A DNA stretch of 41,310 nt from Candidatus Zixiibacteriota bacterium. Lineage in GTDB: Bacteria; Desulfobacterota; Binatia; UBA9968. This document shows positions 7,186 through 15,268 of the stretch, piece after piece. The notes under the pieces are model-generated. The model saw nothing but the letters and a program-made list of their open reading frames with translations, ran no database searches and was not told the DNA's origin. Within the stretch, counting starts at the first letter, position 1. Each line of letters begins with the position of its first letter. The DNA lies in assembly GCA_035574315.1 (NCBI GenBank), contig DATLYW010000008.1:1-41310 (forward strand), read 5' to 3'. Made by a program: the position numbers and the translations under genes.

Positions 7186-7440
7186 GTGGCTTGTAGTCGG
7201 GCATGTGAGTTGCATCTCCCTTCTGGTGTGGAAGATCGAAGCTTCATTCCGCCGGGACGAGACATAGTCTATCGCAAGCGCCGGGATGGCAGCGTCTGGC
7301 ACTTTTCTGAGGACTGCTCCAGCTGGCCCACGGTGGACTTCATCGAGTCGTCGATACCGCTCGACCTCCTGGAAAGCATCTGCCAGGAGTGCATGAGCCG
7401 TTACCGGGTCGACTCGACCCGAGCGCGAGAGATGAGCTGA
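7186..7440 (+). CDS. Small Cys-containing hypothetical protein
   Basis: 84 residues with protein-like character: an aromatic/charged block (VYRKRRDGSVWHFSEDCSSW, then PTVDFIES) followed by LLESICQECMSRYRVD. The pattern WHF-x3-C-x2-WP ... CxxC resembles a small family of unannotated soil-bacterial proteins that place WHxCxxCxxWP before CxxC. Here only one Cys is kept in the first block, so metal binding is uncertain. The start is unclear: GTG 7186 gives the full length, GTG 7228 gives about 70 residues, and neither has a strong ribosome site. It converges with the PARG-like gene 43 bases downstream. No function assigned. Confidence 0.5.
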   Translation: MACSRACELHLPSGVEDRSFIPPGRDIVYRKRRDGSVWHFSEDCSSWPTVDFIESSIPLDLLESICQECMSRYRVDSTRAREMS

Positions 7441-7483
7441 GCCCGACGAAGGCCTCGCGTTCCAACCGAGACCGTCGGCAATG

Positions 7484-8347
7484 CTAGGCCCGGCGAAACA
7501 CTCTCTCGAACGGCCCGATAAACTTTCGTTCCCTGGTCCCGTCCACGATCGCGAACGCGACGTGCCTGTAGGCCCCCGTGAAATTGTGCTGCAGCGCCCG
7601 CTGAAACAGCAGGGCGATCTGCAGAGGGTCGTTTCCGAACGCGCCGCATCCCCAGGCTCCGAGAACGATGCTGTCGTGCCCGTGCAGCAGCCCGATCGAC
7701 AGGACCTTCAGGATCCGAGACCACATCGCCGGCAGGATCTCCTGCGAGCGCGACGGCTCCAGCGCGTTGGCGTTGACCGCAGGCGAAGTGATGATTCCCA
7801 CGCAGTACGGCTCGTCGAGCAGGGTCCCCTCGTCCGACCTGAAGACGGGGACCGCCGGAGAATAGATCGCGTAATTGCTGTAGAGCGCGTCGCGACGCGC
7901 GGCGTGGTAGGCGTACATGGCGTTGCCGCGCAAGCAGGCGTAGAGGGCCGAGGAGCGGGCAAGGTATTCTTCTTGAGCCCGAGCCCCGGAGAGAAAACCG
8001 CCTCCCGGATGCGTGGCCGAGGCGAAGTTGAGAGCGACCGGATTGGCCCCCGCGTCGCGCAGTCGCTTTGCCGAGCACAGCGTGGTCTCGTTTTCCACGG
8101 CGATGGTCGTGGAGTACGTGCCTCTGCGACTGTCCGGGACGAGCGCGTCGGGGGGATAGGGCTTGGTGCCCTCGACCGCAAAGGCAATCTCCGCGGCGAT
8201 GCTGACCACGCGGCCTGAAGGCGTGCGGTAGCTTCCCCGGTCGATGATCTCGACCGCTTCCCGGCCGTAAGCGGCGGCGATTTCGCGGGAAATCCTGGTC
8301 CTCGCCTCTTCCAAAGAACTCGCCCCCTTGCCGAGACGGCGGGTCAT
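7484..8347 (-). CDS. Microbial-type PARG / macro-domain protein (TIGR02452 family)
   Basis: 287-residue protein of the TIGR02452 / DUF2263 family, predicted to remove ADP-ribose chains from proteins or nucleic acids. The poly(ADP-ribose) glycohydrolase signature is intact: ALNFASATHPGGGFLSGARA followed directly by QEEYLARSS (GGG then QEE, with the tandem glutamates as catalytic residues, about residues 113-132). Downstream, IVLGAWGCGAFGNDP supplies the phosphate-binding loop typical of macro folds. The N-terminal about 100 residues match the family accessory region. The start is ATG 8347. No ADP-ribosyltransferase gene is recognisable nearby, so its substrate is unknown. Such proteins occur in stress, phage-defence and NAD-metabolism contexts. 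Confidence 0.88.
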   Translation of the reverse strand: MTRRLGKGASSLEEARTRISREIAAAYGREAVEIIDRGSYRTPSGRVVSIAAEIAFAVEGTKPYPPDALVPDSRRGTYSTTIAVENETTLCSAKRLRDAGANPVALNFASATHPGGGFLSGARAQEEYLARSSALYACLRGNAMYAYHAARRDALYSNYAIYSPAVPVFRSDEGTLLDEPYCVGIITSPAVNANALEPSRSQEILPAMWSRILKVLSIGLLHGHDSIVLGAWGCGAFGNDPLQIALLFQRALQHNFTGAYRHVAFAIVDGTRERKFIGPFERVFRRA

Positions 8348-8496
8348 TTCGCGGGTGTCACGTGCCCGCGTTCGAGCGCACCAACCTCGCCTACCCGGGC
8401 GCCGAGACCTGCGCGGCTTTCCCGCCTGTGCAGGCCCCTGCCGGCTGCGGATTAAGCCGCGGCAGTTTCACCGGCGGCCTTCCGCGGGCGGGAAGC

Positions 8497-8901
8497 TCAA
8501 TCCGTGCGCGGCAGGTTCGACTCGTCGATTTCCACCCAGCTTACCCGGCTGCTCCAGTGCCCGTGCACCGAGGGCTTTCCCGGGGGCACGTCGTCGAGCG
8601 TGCCCGACGGGACGATTACCCGCTGGCCATCGCGGGAAACGTGGGGCACAGGGCAATAGCAGCTCCCGCATACCTGGCGCGCGAAGCTCCTGGCCTGCGG
8701 CAGATCGAAGCGCCGGACGAGCTCCGGCCCCTGCGTCCAGCGAAACTGCGCGGGAGCCACGGCGATGTTGGTCGATCGCACACCCCCGGTCGCCTTGCGA
8801 CAGCGCGAGCAGTAGCAGTGCCCGAACCTGAGAAAGGGCGGGCTGACCTCGTAGCGCACCGACCCGCACAGACAGCTTCCCCGAAGTATCTCCTCCGCCA
8901 T
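8497..8901 (-). CDS. GFA-family (CENP-V/GFA) zinc-binding protein
   Basis: 134-residue protein of the glutathione-dependent formaldehyde-activating enzyme (Gfa/CENP-V) fold. Zinc-site cysteines are in order: CLCGSVRYEV (residues about 10-19), CYCSRCRKATG (about 29-39) and CGSCYCPVPH (about 78-87). Most members are not true formaldehyde-activating enzymes and have unknown substrates, so only the fold is claimed. The start is ATG 8901. Lengths and motifs are complete. It is separated from the PARG-like gene by about 150 bases and from the next minus-strand gene by a repeat-bearing intergenic stretch. Confidence 0.88.
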   Translation of the reverse strand: MAEEILRGSCLCGSVRYEVSPPFLRFGHCYCSRCRKATGGVRSTNIAVAPAQFRWTQGPELVRRFDLPQARSFARQVCGSCYCPVPHVSRDGQRVIVPSGTLDDVPPGKPSVHGHWSSRVSWVEIDESNLPRTD

Positions 8902-8969
8902 AAATACCCCTCCGGTCTGCCCGCAACATAGAACGAGCCCGCGCGACTCGCAACCGCGTCCTTGGAAGA

Positions 8970-9045
8970 TCGTTCAAGCCGTTCTAAGCGTTCAAAGGTT
9001 CGTGGGTCGCCGGTCTTCGGTCTCCGGTCGTTCGTCGACCTTCGA
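8970..9045. repeat. Intergenic degenerate repeat block (GTTCAA and CCGGTC units)
   Basis: A run of GTTCAA-type units (GTTCAAGCCGTTCTAAGCG, then GTTCAAAGGTTC) is followed by CGGTC-type units (GTCGCCGGTCTTCGGTCTCC, GGTCGTTC). The same two unit types recur around acpS at 22612-22790 and 23214-23292. It lies between the GFA gene and the conserved hypothetical gene. Confidence 0.5.
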
Positions 9046-9053
9046 AGCTTGCT

Positions 9054-9491
9054 TTAGCGTTCGCGGGGGGGCCGGCGCGATAAATTCTTGGCTTGGGAAC
9101 CGAAATTCGCAATCCTGCCGCCTTCGGCGGTGGTTCTTTTCTCGACGGCGTCGGTCCGGGCGACCTTGCACTTCCAGCGAAACAGCCCTTGTCGGACGTA
9201 TTCGGGATTGAGGCCGAGCGCGTCGCAGATGGTTTCGAAGGAAAAAATCCAGTTGCTGTCCGACTGGACGATCCAGTTTTCGGTCTCGTCGAACAGCCTT
9301 TTCCTCTTCCCATGCCGCGCCGATACGTTGTTCCGGTAACAGTCGATGGCGTCCTTCAGGATCGCGAACATGAGCTTCTTCTCGCCCTCGAGAACCGTTT
9401 TTCTCCGGAGATGACTGAAGTATTGCACCTCCGGCACGGTGTCCGGCTGAAAGCCCGACGCCATGTTTTCATCCGCGAATTCCCAGGCCAT
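9054..9491 (-). CDS. Conserved hypothetical, mostly helical protein
   Basis: 145 residues, start at ATG 9491 (MAWEFADENMASGFQPDT), set by AGGAGG seven bases upstream. The longer frame is Arg/Gly-rich noise. The core (PDTVPEVQYFSHLRRKTVL, KLMFAILKDAIDCYRNNV, KRLFDETENWIVQSDSNWIF then SFETICDALGLNPEYVRQGL) looks like a compact helical domain; I have the impression of a family common in deltaproteobacteria and related environmental genomes. SFETICDALGLNPEYVRQGL could form an HTH-like turn, suggesting but not proving DNA or RNA binding. G+C is lower than in neighbours. It follows the STAS gene after about 75 bases on the same strand. No function assigned. Confidence 0.7.
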   Translation of the reverse strand: MAWEFADENMASGFQPDTVPEVQYFSHLRRKTVLEGEKKLMFAILKDAIDCYRNNVSARHGKRKRLFDETENWIVQSDSNWIFSFETICDALGLNPEYVRQGLFRWKCKVARTDAVEKRTTAEGGRIANFGSQAKNLSRRPPRER

Positions 9492-9565
9492 GCTCCGACC
9501 TCCTGCGGACCGATCTCCCCGTCGCTCGAGCTCGCCCGAACATCCGGTCTCGGGGCAAGCCGAAC

Positions 9566-9841
9566 TCACCGAGCTTTTCTCTTCTTGATCTGCTCGACGA
9601 TCGCCTTGTTGAGGCAACCTGACGCTTCGATTTCCGTTCCTCTCCGGTGCATCTCCGCCAGCAGCCCTCTCCCCGCCGCATCGATGTAGGTCACCTCCAG
9701 CAGCATCACGCTCAGTTTCCGCTCGACCGCAGCGGCCTCCTCCCAGCAACGCGCCAGCTCCTGGACCCAAGGGCCGGCGAGCCGCCCCGCCAGCTCCATG
9801 GCCGTGCCGTGCTCATCGACGCGAATCGTGATCCTCAACAT
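9566..9841 (-). CDS. STAS-domain protein lacking the phospho-acceptor serine
   Basis: 91 residues that form one STAS domain, as in anti-sigma-factor antagonists: MLRITIRVDEHGTAMELAGR, LAGPWVQELARCWEEA, then LSVMLLEVTYIDAAGRGLLA. In SpoIIAA-type antagonists the loop reads D-S-[ST]-G and its serine is phosphorylated. Here it reads D-A-A-G, so that switch seems absent. The start is ATG 9841, where the domain begins; the longer frame upstream is not protein-like. It is preceded closely by the exported-protein gene (16 bases) and followed by the conserved hypothetical. The partner kinase, if any, is not in the window. A constitutive or ligand-binding role is inferred. Confidence 0.75.
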   Translation of the reverse strand: MLRITIRVDEHGTAMELAGRLAGPWVQELARCWEEAAAVERKLSVMLLEVTYIDAAGRGLLAEMHRRGTEIEASGCLNKAIVEQIKKRKAR

Positions 9842-9857
9842 GAGCCACCGCGTCGGT

Positions 9858-10262
9858 TCATAACGAGTCGCCGTGGAGCAGGAGCACGAAATCGCCGCGA
9901 CGCCGGCTTTCGCCTTCGAGCAGCGCGCGCTCCACCGCCACCCGCCGGATGCCGTAGCGATCGAACCAGGCAACCGCGAGGAGGTTGCCCACCGCGTCGT
10001 AGACCTCTACGTAATCGTTCGCCCGCGGCGTGTGCGGATCGTCGTAAAAGGCGACCACGGCCTCGGACAACCCGTCGCCGGCGATCGTCGAGACCTGCAC
10101 CAAGTCGACCGACCGCTGTACCGCCTCGAGGTCCGGAAAGGCCGCGCTGGCGTCCGCAAAGATGCGCGCCGTCCGCCCTTCGGGAACGCCGGCCCCGAGC
10201 AAGCCCAGCAGCACCGCCGCCAGCATCGCGATTCTCAGTCCTGCCTTCTTGCAACGCGTCAT
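9858..10262 (-). CDS. Small exported hypothetical protein
   Basis: 134 residues, start ATG 10262 (MTRCKKAGLRIAMLAAVLLG), chosen because it opens a clear signal peptide (basic start, hydrophobic core to about residue 25) and has an AAGGG-like site about ten bases upstream. The mature part (DASAAFPDLEAVQRSVDLVQ, DYVEVYDAVGNLLAVAWFDR, GDFVLLLHGDSL) has beta-rich character. No recognised domain. Located 16 bases upstream of the STAS gene and 32 bases downstream of another small gene, so co-transcription is likely. Probably periplasmic; function unknown. Confidence 0.6.
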   Translation of the reverse strand: MTRCKKAGLRIAMLAAVLLGLLGAGVPEGRTARIFADASAAFPDLEAVQRSVDLVQVSTIAGDGLSEAVVAFYDDPHTPRANDYVEVYDAVGNLLAVAWFDRYGIRRVAVERALLEGESRRRGDFVLLLHGDSL

Positions 10263-10294
10263 CGGATCTCGCCCTTCCGGCACCTGATGAAGCG

Positions 10295-10531
10295 TCAGTG
10301 CCACACTACCTGCCGGTGCAGGACGACCTCGTTTCCCTCGTCGTCCACTTCGACCAGCGGATCGCACCAGCAAAAAGCGGAATCGAGATGCACCATGCCC
10401 ACCGGCAGACGGACCGGCGGAGCCATTGGGTAGAACCACGTGCGGTTTTCGTAGATCACCGGCTTTCCCCTTCGGCGAAACCGTATTTCCTCGGAGCCGT
10501 TCGCGCCCGTCTGGCCTCGGCGGCCGACCAT
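10295..10531 (-). CDS. Small hypothetical protein
   Basis: 78 residues. The C-terminal half has strongly protein-like sequence: VIYENRTWFYPMAPPVRLPV, then GMVHLDSAFCWCDPLVEVDD and GNEVVLHRQVVW. The CWCDP and paired His/Asp residues could hold a metal, but there is no family I can name. The start (ATG 10531) has no obvious ribosome site and the true start could be inside. It is the first of four short, closely spaced minus-strand genes ending at 9054. Confidence 0.5.
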   Translation of the reverse strand: MVGRRGQTGANGSEEIRFRRRGKPVIYENRTWFYPMAPPVRLPVGMVHLDSAFCWCDPLVEVDDEGNEVVLHRQVVWH

Positions 10532-10777
10532 TCGATGACCGTCGAAACCAGCGCCTGCTCGACTCCCTGAAGCGCGGAGCGCGCCATGAATTCGGTCGCG
10601 AGGAGAACCAGAGCCGCCAAAACCGAAAATTCAATCTTCTAACCGTCTCCCGTCGTGCTCTTCATCCGCCGAGGCGCTTGCGCAAGGCGCGTGCCATGGC
10701 GTTCTTTTCAGGCAAACTTTGAAAAGGCCGGTTCTACGGAGATTTTCGGGGCGGCGCCGACTACAGGAGTCCACCCG

Positions 10778-10827
10778 GTGCCGAACTGTCGGCACGCGCC
10801 GATATGTTGGCTTCGGCGGGCGCCGAC
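10778..10827. repeat. Intergenic palindromic element, copy 1
   Basis: Begins with a perfect seven-pair hairpin (GTGCCGA, loop ACTG, TCGGCAC, 10778-10795), continues GCGCCGATATGTTGGC and ends GGCGCCGAC at 10819-10827, exactly against the MFS stop codon. The same order of parts appears at 12988-13054. There is no U-tract on either strand, so it is not a classic terminator. Confidence 0.5.
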
Positions 10828-12282
10828 TCACCGGTCGATCGTGATCGTGATGCGGTTGTCGCTGCCGTTAAGAGGCACCGGCATGCGACGCAGATCTCGT
10901 GCTTGGAGGCGGCAGCGGGCGCTCCTTCCCGCGGCTTCCCGCCGGGCTCGGCGCCGGACGAGAGGCTCTGGCATGACTGCGGCCGGGACGGTCGGTGCGG
11001 GCCGGATTTCTGCGTTCCCGAGCCGGTGTCTCCGCGCAAGCGCCAGGCTTGCGACCAGCCCGCCCGCCGCGAGCAGGAGAGCCGCCCGGCTCCCTGCGTG
11101 CTCCGCCACCGCCCCCCAAAAGGCGCCGCCAGCCGCCATCGCGCCTTGAAAGACGAGGAGATAAACCGCGAGAGCGCGTGCTCTCACCCGGGTCGGGGCA
11201 GCCGATTGGGTCGCGACGTTGAGCGAAACCAGCACCGTGATCCATGCTGCTCCCCCGGCCGCCATGACCAAAGCGAGGCCGGGGGCGTGGCGGACGACTG
11301 CCAGCCCGGCGAGCGCGGCCGCGAACACCGCCGTCATCCCCGCGGTGAGCCTGTCCCATGGAAGCGTCCGCCGGAGCTGCGGCAGGATGAAAGAGCCCGC
11401 CGCGGCCCCGAGCCCGAGGCAACCGAACAAGATACCGTACCCCATCGAGCCCAGCTTCATCTCGTGGCGCGCGACCGCCGGAAGCAGCGCCCAGAGTGCG
11501 CTGGCGAACGGGACGAAGAGGCCGGTACGCACGAGCACCGCGCGGAGCGCAGGCACGCGGGGAACGTAACGGACGCCGGCCGCGATCGACGCCAGCACCG
11601 GCTCTGTCGAAGCGTTCGATTTCGGGCGTGGCCCGCGCCAGCGATACAGAACCGCGATCACGCTCGAAAACGAGACCGCGTTCAGCAAGAACACGGCCCA
11701 TGGGCCGAGCGCCGCGACCACCGCGCCGCCGAGCGCCGGGCCCAGCGCGCGGGCGAGATTCAGGCCCATGCCGGTAAGCGCAACCGCTGATGGGAGGTCC
11801 TCTCGCGGAACCAGCACCGGCATCGTCGCCTGCCACGCGGGTGCGTTCACCGCCGCGCCGGCGCCGAGCGCGAACGTGAACGCCAGAAGCGTCCAGGGCG
11901 TGAGCGCGTCGGCGAGAGCGAGCAGGCCCAGGACCGCGGCAACGGCGAGCATCCAACCCTGTGTGAAAAGCAGCACGCGGCGGCGATCCGCGCCGTCGGC
12001 CAGCGCTCCAGCGGGAAGCGCCAGCATGAAGACCGGGAGCGTGGTCGCCGTCTGCATCAGAGCTACCAGGACCGGCGACTCTGTAAGTGAGGTCATGAGC
12101 CATGCGGCTCCCGCCTCGTGCATCCAGGTGCCGATGTTGGAGGCAAGCGAAGCGATCCAGAGCGCCCGAAACAGCGGGCGGCGAAGCGGGGTCAACGCCG
12201 CAAAGAGGGGTGCTGGCAACCGGGAATCGGCGCCGGACTCGGCGGTTGTTTTTGTGTGTGCCGTCGTAAGAGAACTTCCCAT
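10828..12282 (-). CDS. MFS transporter, MFS_3/EntS-like exporter
   Basis: About 484-residue major facilitator superfamily permease with 12 predicted helices in two halves, resembling the PF05977 (MFS_3, enterobactin-exporter-like) group. Seen in sequence: RALWIASLASNIGTWMHEAG then AAWLMTSLT in helix 1-2, the loop GALADGADRRRVLLFTQGWM between helices 2 and 3, and NLARALGPALGGAVVAALGP in helix 5. The last about 60 residues are Arg-rich and unlike the usual C-terminal extension of this group; a past frameshift there is possible. ATG 12282 was chosen over TTG 12306; neither has a good ribosome site. Substrate unknown. Its stop touches a palindromic repeat. Confidence 0.85.
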   Translation of the reverse strand: MGSSLTTAHTKTTAESGADSRLPAPLFAALTPLRRPLFRALWIASLASNIGTWMHEAGAAWLMTSLTESPVLVALMQTATTLPVFMLALPAGALADGADRRRVLLFTQGWMLAVAAVLGLLALADALTPWTLLAFTFALGAGAAVNAPAWQATMPVLVPREDLPSAVALTGMGLNLARALGPALGGAVVAALGPWAVFLLNAVSFSSVIAVLYRWRGPRPKSNASTEPVLASIAAGVRYVPRVPALRAVLVRTGLFVPFASALWALLPAVARHEMKLGSMGYGILFGCLGLGAAAGSFILPQLRRTLPWDRLTAGMTAVFAAALAGLAVVRHAPGLALVMAAGGAAWITVLVSLNVATQSAAPTRVRARALAVYLLVFQGAMAAGGAFWGAVAEHAGSRAALLLAAGGLVASLALARRHRLGNAEIRPAPTVPAAVMPEPLVRRRARREAAGRSARCRLQARDLRRMPVPLNGSDNRITITIDR

Positions 12283-12674
12283 AAAATGTCGCGCCGGACC
12301 GGCCAAAAGACCGACGCGGCGCCGCTCGCTTCGTTGCTTGACTCTCGGGCCGGAAAGACGCTCGAACCTGGACGCGGCGGCCCTCGACCGATTTCGAGGC
12401 CTTGTCGCGGATAGCCGATCGCCGCGGTCCGCAGCTCGGCCGCCTTGCCCGACGAATCAGGCTTCCTCGGATACGCCGGTGACCCGTCCGCCCTTACCAG
12501 TGCATGTCAACGCAGTTGGCGCAGCCGTCTCGCGCAGGGGCGCTTCGATGCTGCTCTCGGACAGATATTTCCCAGCCCTACATTGCCCGCGGTGCCCGCT
12601 TCCTACCTTGGCGTAATCGCTCCGCGTCGGCATCACGCTGCTTCTTTCTCGGTCTTTTGCTCGAAGCCGCCGGG
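12283..12674. other. Gene-less interval upstream of the MFS gene
   Basis: All six frames here carry only low-complexity GC-driven translations. No RNA gene, terminator or promoter could be supported. It should hold the MFS promoter on the minus strand. Confidence 0.35.
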
Positions 12675-12848
12675 CTAATCGCAGCGGCTGAGAGCGAGGA
12701 GGTCAGCCGCCTCCGCGCAGGTAAGGCCGTGCTCCCGCACGAGCAGGCGCGCGGCGTCCCGCAGTCGGTTTTCGCGCAACGCCCGCCGGATCTCCGGTGA
12801 AACGCTCGACCCCGCGATCAACAACGGTACCAACGACAGTCGTTTCAT
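12675..12848 (-). CDS. Small conserved-looking hypothetical protein
   Basis: 57 residues: MKRLSLVPLLIAGSSVSPEI, then RRALRENRLRDAARLLVREH and GLTCAEAADLLALSRCD. The GLTCAEAADLLALS segment looks like a small helix-turn-helix, and the whole resembles short unannotated proteins of environmental bacteria, but no named family is claimed. The start was set at ATG 12848 because AAAGG lies about nine bases upstream; an ATG three codons earlier overlaps that site. It stands alone between gene-free stretches. Confidence 0.45.
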   Translation of the reverse strand: MKRLSLVPLLIAGSSVSPEIRRALRENRLRDAARLLVREHGLTCAEAADLLALSRCD

Positions 12849-12987
12849 CTTCGCCATCCTTTAACACCGTCCTGGAACTGCGGGTGGGGGATTACAAGCA
12901 TCGTGCCAGGGGCCGACGATGCGCGGCAGGCTCGGATTAAGGCTTGCTCGACGGGCACTTGCGGATTCAGGCCTGGCGAGGCCGCGG

Positions 12988-13054
12988 GTGCCGGCGAAGC
13001 GGCACCTGCCGATTTGTCGGCAAAGCGCCGAAATGGCGGCGCGCCGGCGCCGAC
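12988..13054. repeat. Intergenic palindromic element, copy 2
   Basis: Begins GTGCC ... GGCAC (12988-13005, GAA loop with one bulge), followed by GCCGA-TTTG-TCGGC (13008-13021), AGCGCCGAAATGGC, and ends GGCGCCGAC (13046-13054). The parts and their order match the element at 10778-10827, with about 17 extra bases. It lies just past the stop of the sigma-54 activator, as copy 1 does for the MFS gene. Confidence 0.5.
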
Positions 13055-13070
13055 CGGCGAGCGAGAACGA

Positions 13071-15170
13071 TCAAGGCTGCCGACTGATACCCAGCTTGCG
13101 CATGCGCGACTGGAGCGTCGTGCGCTTCATGCCAAGCCGCGCAGCAGCCCCCGACAGGCCGCCGACCACCCAGTTGGTCTCCTGGAGCGCCCGCAGGATG
13201 TGGGCGCGCTCGGCGTCTTCCAGGGTGGCCGCTCCGTTGGCGACGGTCGGCGGCGCCGGCGGGGACGCCGCGCGGCTCTTTTGCCGCAGCTCCGCGAGCG
13301 GAACCTCAAGCTCAGGCCCGCGGGAGAGAATCACCGCGCGCTCGATGAAGTTCTCCAGCTCGCGCACGTTGCCGGGCCAGTGATACTCGGTGAGGGCGGC
13401 CATCGCCTTCGCCGGAACGGCCTCGATCGCCTTCTTCATCCGGCGCGCGTGCTGCTGGGCGAAGTAGCGCACGAGCAACGGAATGTCCTCGCGGCGCTCG
13501 CGCAAGGGCGGGACCATTAGCGGAAAGACGTTCAGCCGGTAGTAGAGGTCGCTGCGGAACTGGCCGGTCGCGACCTTCTGGGTCAGGTCGGCGTTGGTGG
13601 CGGCAACCACGCGCACGTCGACCCGGATGGTGCGTGCGCTGCCCAGCCGCTCGAATTCCTGTTCCTGGAGCACGCGCAGCAGCTTGGGCTGCAGCTCCAG
13701 CGGGATGTCGCCGACCTCGTCGAGGAAGAGCGTGCCGCGGTGTGCGAGCTCGAACCGGCCGATCCGTTGCGCGATGGCGCCGGTGAACGCCCCCTTCTCA
13801 TGGCCGAACAGCTCGCTTTCGAGCAGCCCGGTGGGGATCGCCGCGCAGTTGACCTTCACCAGCGTCCGCTCGCGCCGGGCACTGAGGTTGTGGATCGCCC
13901 GGGCGATCAGCTCTTTCCCGGTGCCGGTCTCTCCCTGGATCAGCACCGTCGAATCGGTAGGCGCCACGGTGGCGATCGACTGCAGGATCCGCTTCAGCGC
14001 GGGGCTCTCGCCCACGATTTCCTCGAAGTGGTACTCGGTGCGAATCTCGTCCTGAAGGTAGAGCATCTCTTCGCTCAGCCGCCGGGCCCGATCGACGACT
14101 TGGCGAAACGCGAGGGAGTTCTCCACCGCGATGGCGATCTGATTGGCCACGTGACGCAGCAGCTCGGCATCCCGCTCCGGGAAACGGTCCTCCTTGAGGC
14201 TCGCCACCACCAGTGTCCCCAGCGGCCGGTTGTGGGCGATCAGCGGCAGGCACAGCGCCGAGCGCAGTCCCTCAGCGAGGATGCGGTGCGCGATGTCCGA
14301 GCCGAATTGCGCGATGTCGTCCCGCGTGATGAACACGGGGTGCCCGGATCGCAGGGCCCGGCCGGTGGGTGAGCCTTCGACCGGGACCGAGAGCCCCTCC
14401 TGAAGCAGTCCCTTGCTCACGGGAAAGTCGAGCGCGTGGATCAGCAGGTGCTCGGTCTCGCGATCGTAGAGCGAAAGGCTCGCGTACTCGTGCGGCACCA
14501 GCCGCCGGAGCGACCGCGAGACAGCGCTGAGCAACTCGTGGAGGTCGAGCACCGAGACAACCGCGTTGTTCACCTCGAGCAGGATGCTCAACCGGTCGCG
14601 CTCGTTCTTGAGCTGCTCCTGGACCGACTGCGCCTCGGCGAAGTTGAGCGCGTTGTCCACGGCGACGGCCACCTGGCGGGCGACCTGCTGCAGGAAGACG
14701 ACATCGAGCTCCGAATAGGCTCCCCCCGAGCTGCTGCCGAACGCCAGCGCGCCGAGCTTCCGGAGCGCGGTGGTGACCGGCACCACGCAAAGCGACAGGA
14801 CGCCCCGCTCGTGCAGCCAGCGCGCGACCTCCGGGAAGCGCTCCTCGGCGCTCATGTCGGAGACGACCCACGGCTCTTGCGTCTCCCATACCCACGCACC
14901 CGCGGTTTCCATGGGACATTCGCCCGAAGGACACGGATCGACCGACTCGGGCGTTTCGAGCAAGTGAGACCTCATCGTCCGCCGTGCCGGCTCGTAGAGA
15001 ATGAGGTTGGCGAAGTCGAACTGCACGACCCGGTGCAGTCGCGGCGCGAGGTCGCTCAACAGCCGCTCCGGGTCGCGGTGCGAGGCGATAGCTTCGGAGA
15101 TTTCCAGAAGCACGCGATAGCGGCCGTGCAGGAGGTCGGCCGCCTGCTGCTCGACGCTCAGGTCTTTCAC
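13071..15170 (-). CDS. Sigma-54-dependent activator with two GAF domains (FhlA-like)
   Basis: 699-residue enhancer-binding protein that should activate RNA polymerase with sigma-54 in response to a ligand. Domains in order: GAF 1 (about 20-175), GAF 2 (about 195-352), AAA+ (about 385-620) and Fis-type HTH (about 655-695, [20 protein letters not shown]). Walker A is GETGTGKE (413-420), the sigma-54 contact loop GAFTGA is intact (460-465), and [10 protein letters not shown] is Walker B. There is no receiver domain, so it is likely controlled by small-molecule binding, as in FhlA. GAF 1 has a Cys pair (C80, C85 in [10 protein letters not shown]) that could hold a metal or sense redox. The start is GTG 15170 with no strong ribosome site. 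No -24/-12 promoter was found in the window, so targets are unknown. Confidence 0.92.
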   Translation of the reverse strand: MKDLSVEQQAADLLHGRYRVLLEISEAIASHRDPERLLSDLAPRLHRVVQFDFANLILYEPARRTMRSHLLETPESVDPCPSGECPMETAGAWVWETQEPWVVSDMSAEERFPEVARWLHERGVLSLCVVPVTTALRKLGALAFGSSSGGAYSELDVVFLQQVARQVAVAVDNALNFAEAQSVQEQLKNERDRLSILLEVNNAVVSVLDLHELLSAVSRSLRRLVPHEYASLSLYDRETEHLLIHALDFPVSKGLLQEGLSVPVEGSPTGRALRSGHPVFITRDDIAQFGSDIAHRILAEGLRSALCLPLIAHNRPLGTLVVASLKEDRFPERDAELLRHVANQIAIAVENSLAFRQVVDRARRLSEEMLYLQDEIRTEYHFEEIVGESPALKRILQSIATVAPTDSTVLIQGETGTGKELIARAIHNLSARRERTLVKVNCAAIPTGLLESELFGHEKGAFTGAIAQRIGRFELAHRGTLFLDEVGDIPLELQPKLLRVLQEQEFERLGSARTIRVDVRVVAATNADLTQKVATGQFRSDLYYRLNVFPLMVPPLRERREDIPLLVRYFAQQHARRMKKAIEAVPAKAMAALTEYHWPGNVRELENFIERAVILSRGPELEVPLAELRQKSRAASPPAPPTVANGAATLEDAERAHILRALQETNWVVGGLSGAAARLGMKRTTLQSRMRKLGISRQP

Positions 15171-15268
15171 GGAAAAAGCCTATACGTCCGCCCGGCGTCG
15201 CGCAAGCCGGGGACGGCCGGTTTTTGCTCCCGGACCGTTAAATCTCGGTTACGGCCGCACCGCCCGGG

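Noticed and set aside
7019..7204. 61-codon minus-strand frame MPDYKPRKHQLDF...
   Set aside because: Composition is protein-like, but there is no domain, the ribosome site is 12 bases away, and it overlaps the start of the plus-strand small gene.
10621..10777. Looked for a terminator or RNA gene downstream of the MFS gene
   Set aside because: Only the palindromic element at 10778-10827 is structured; no U-tract, no tRNA-like arms.
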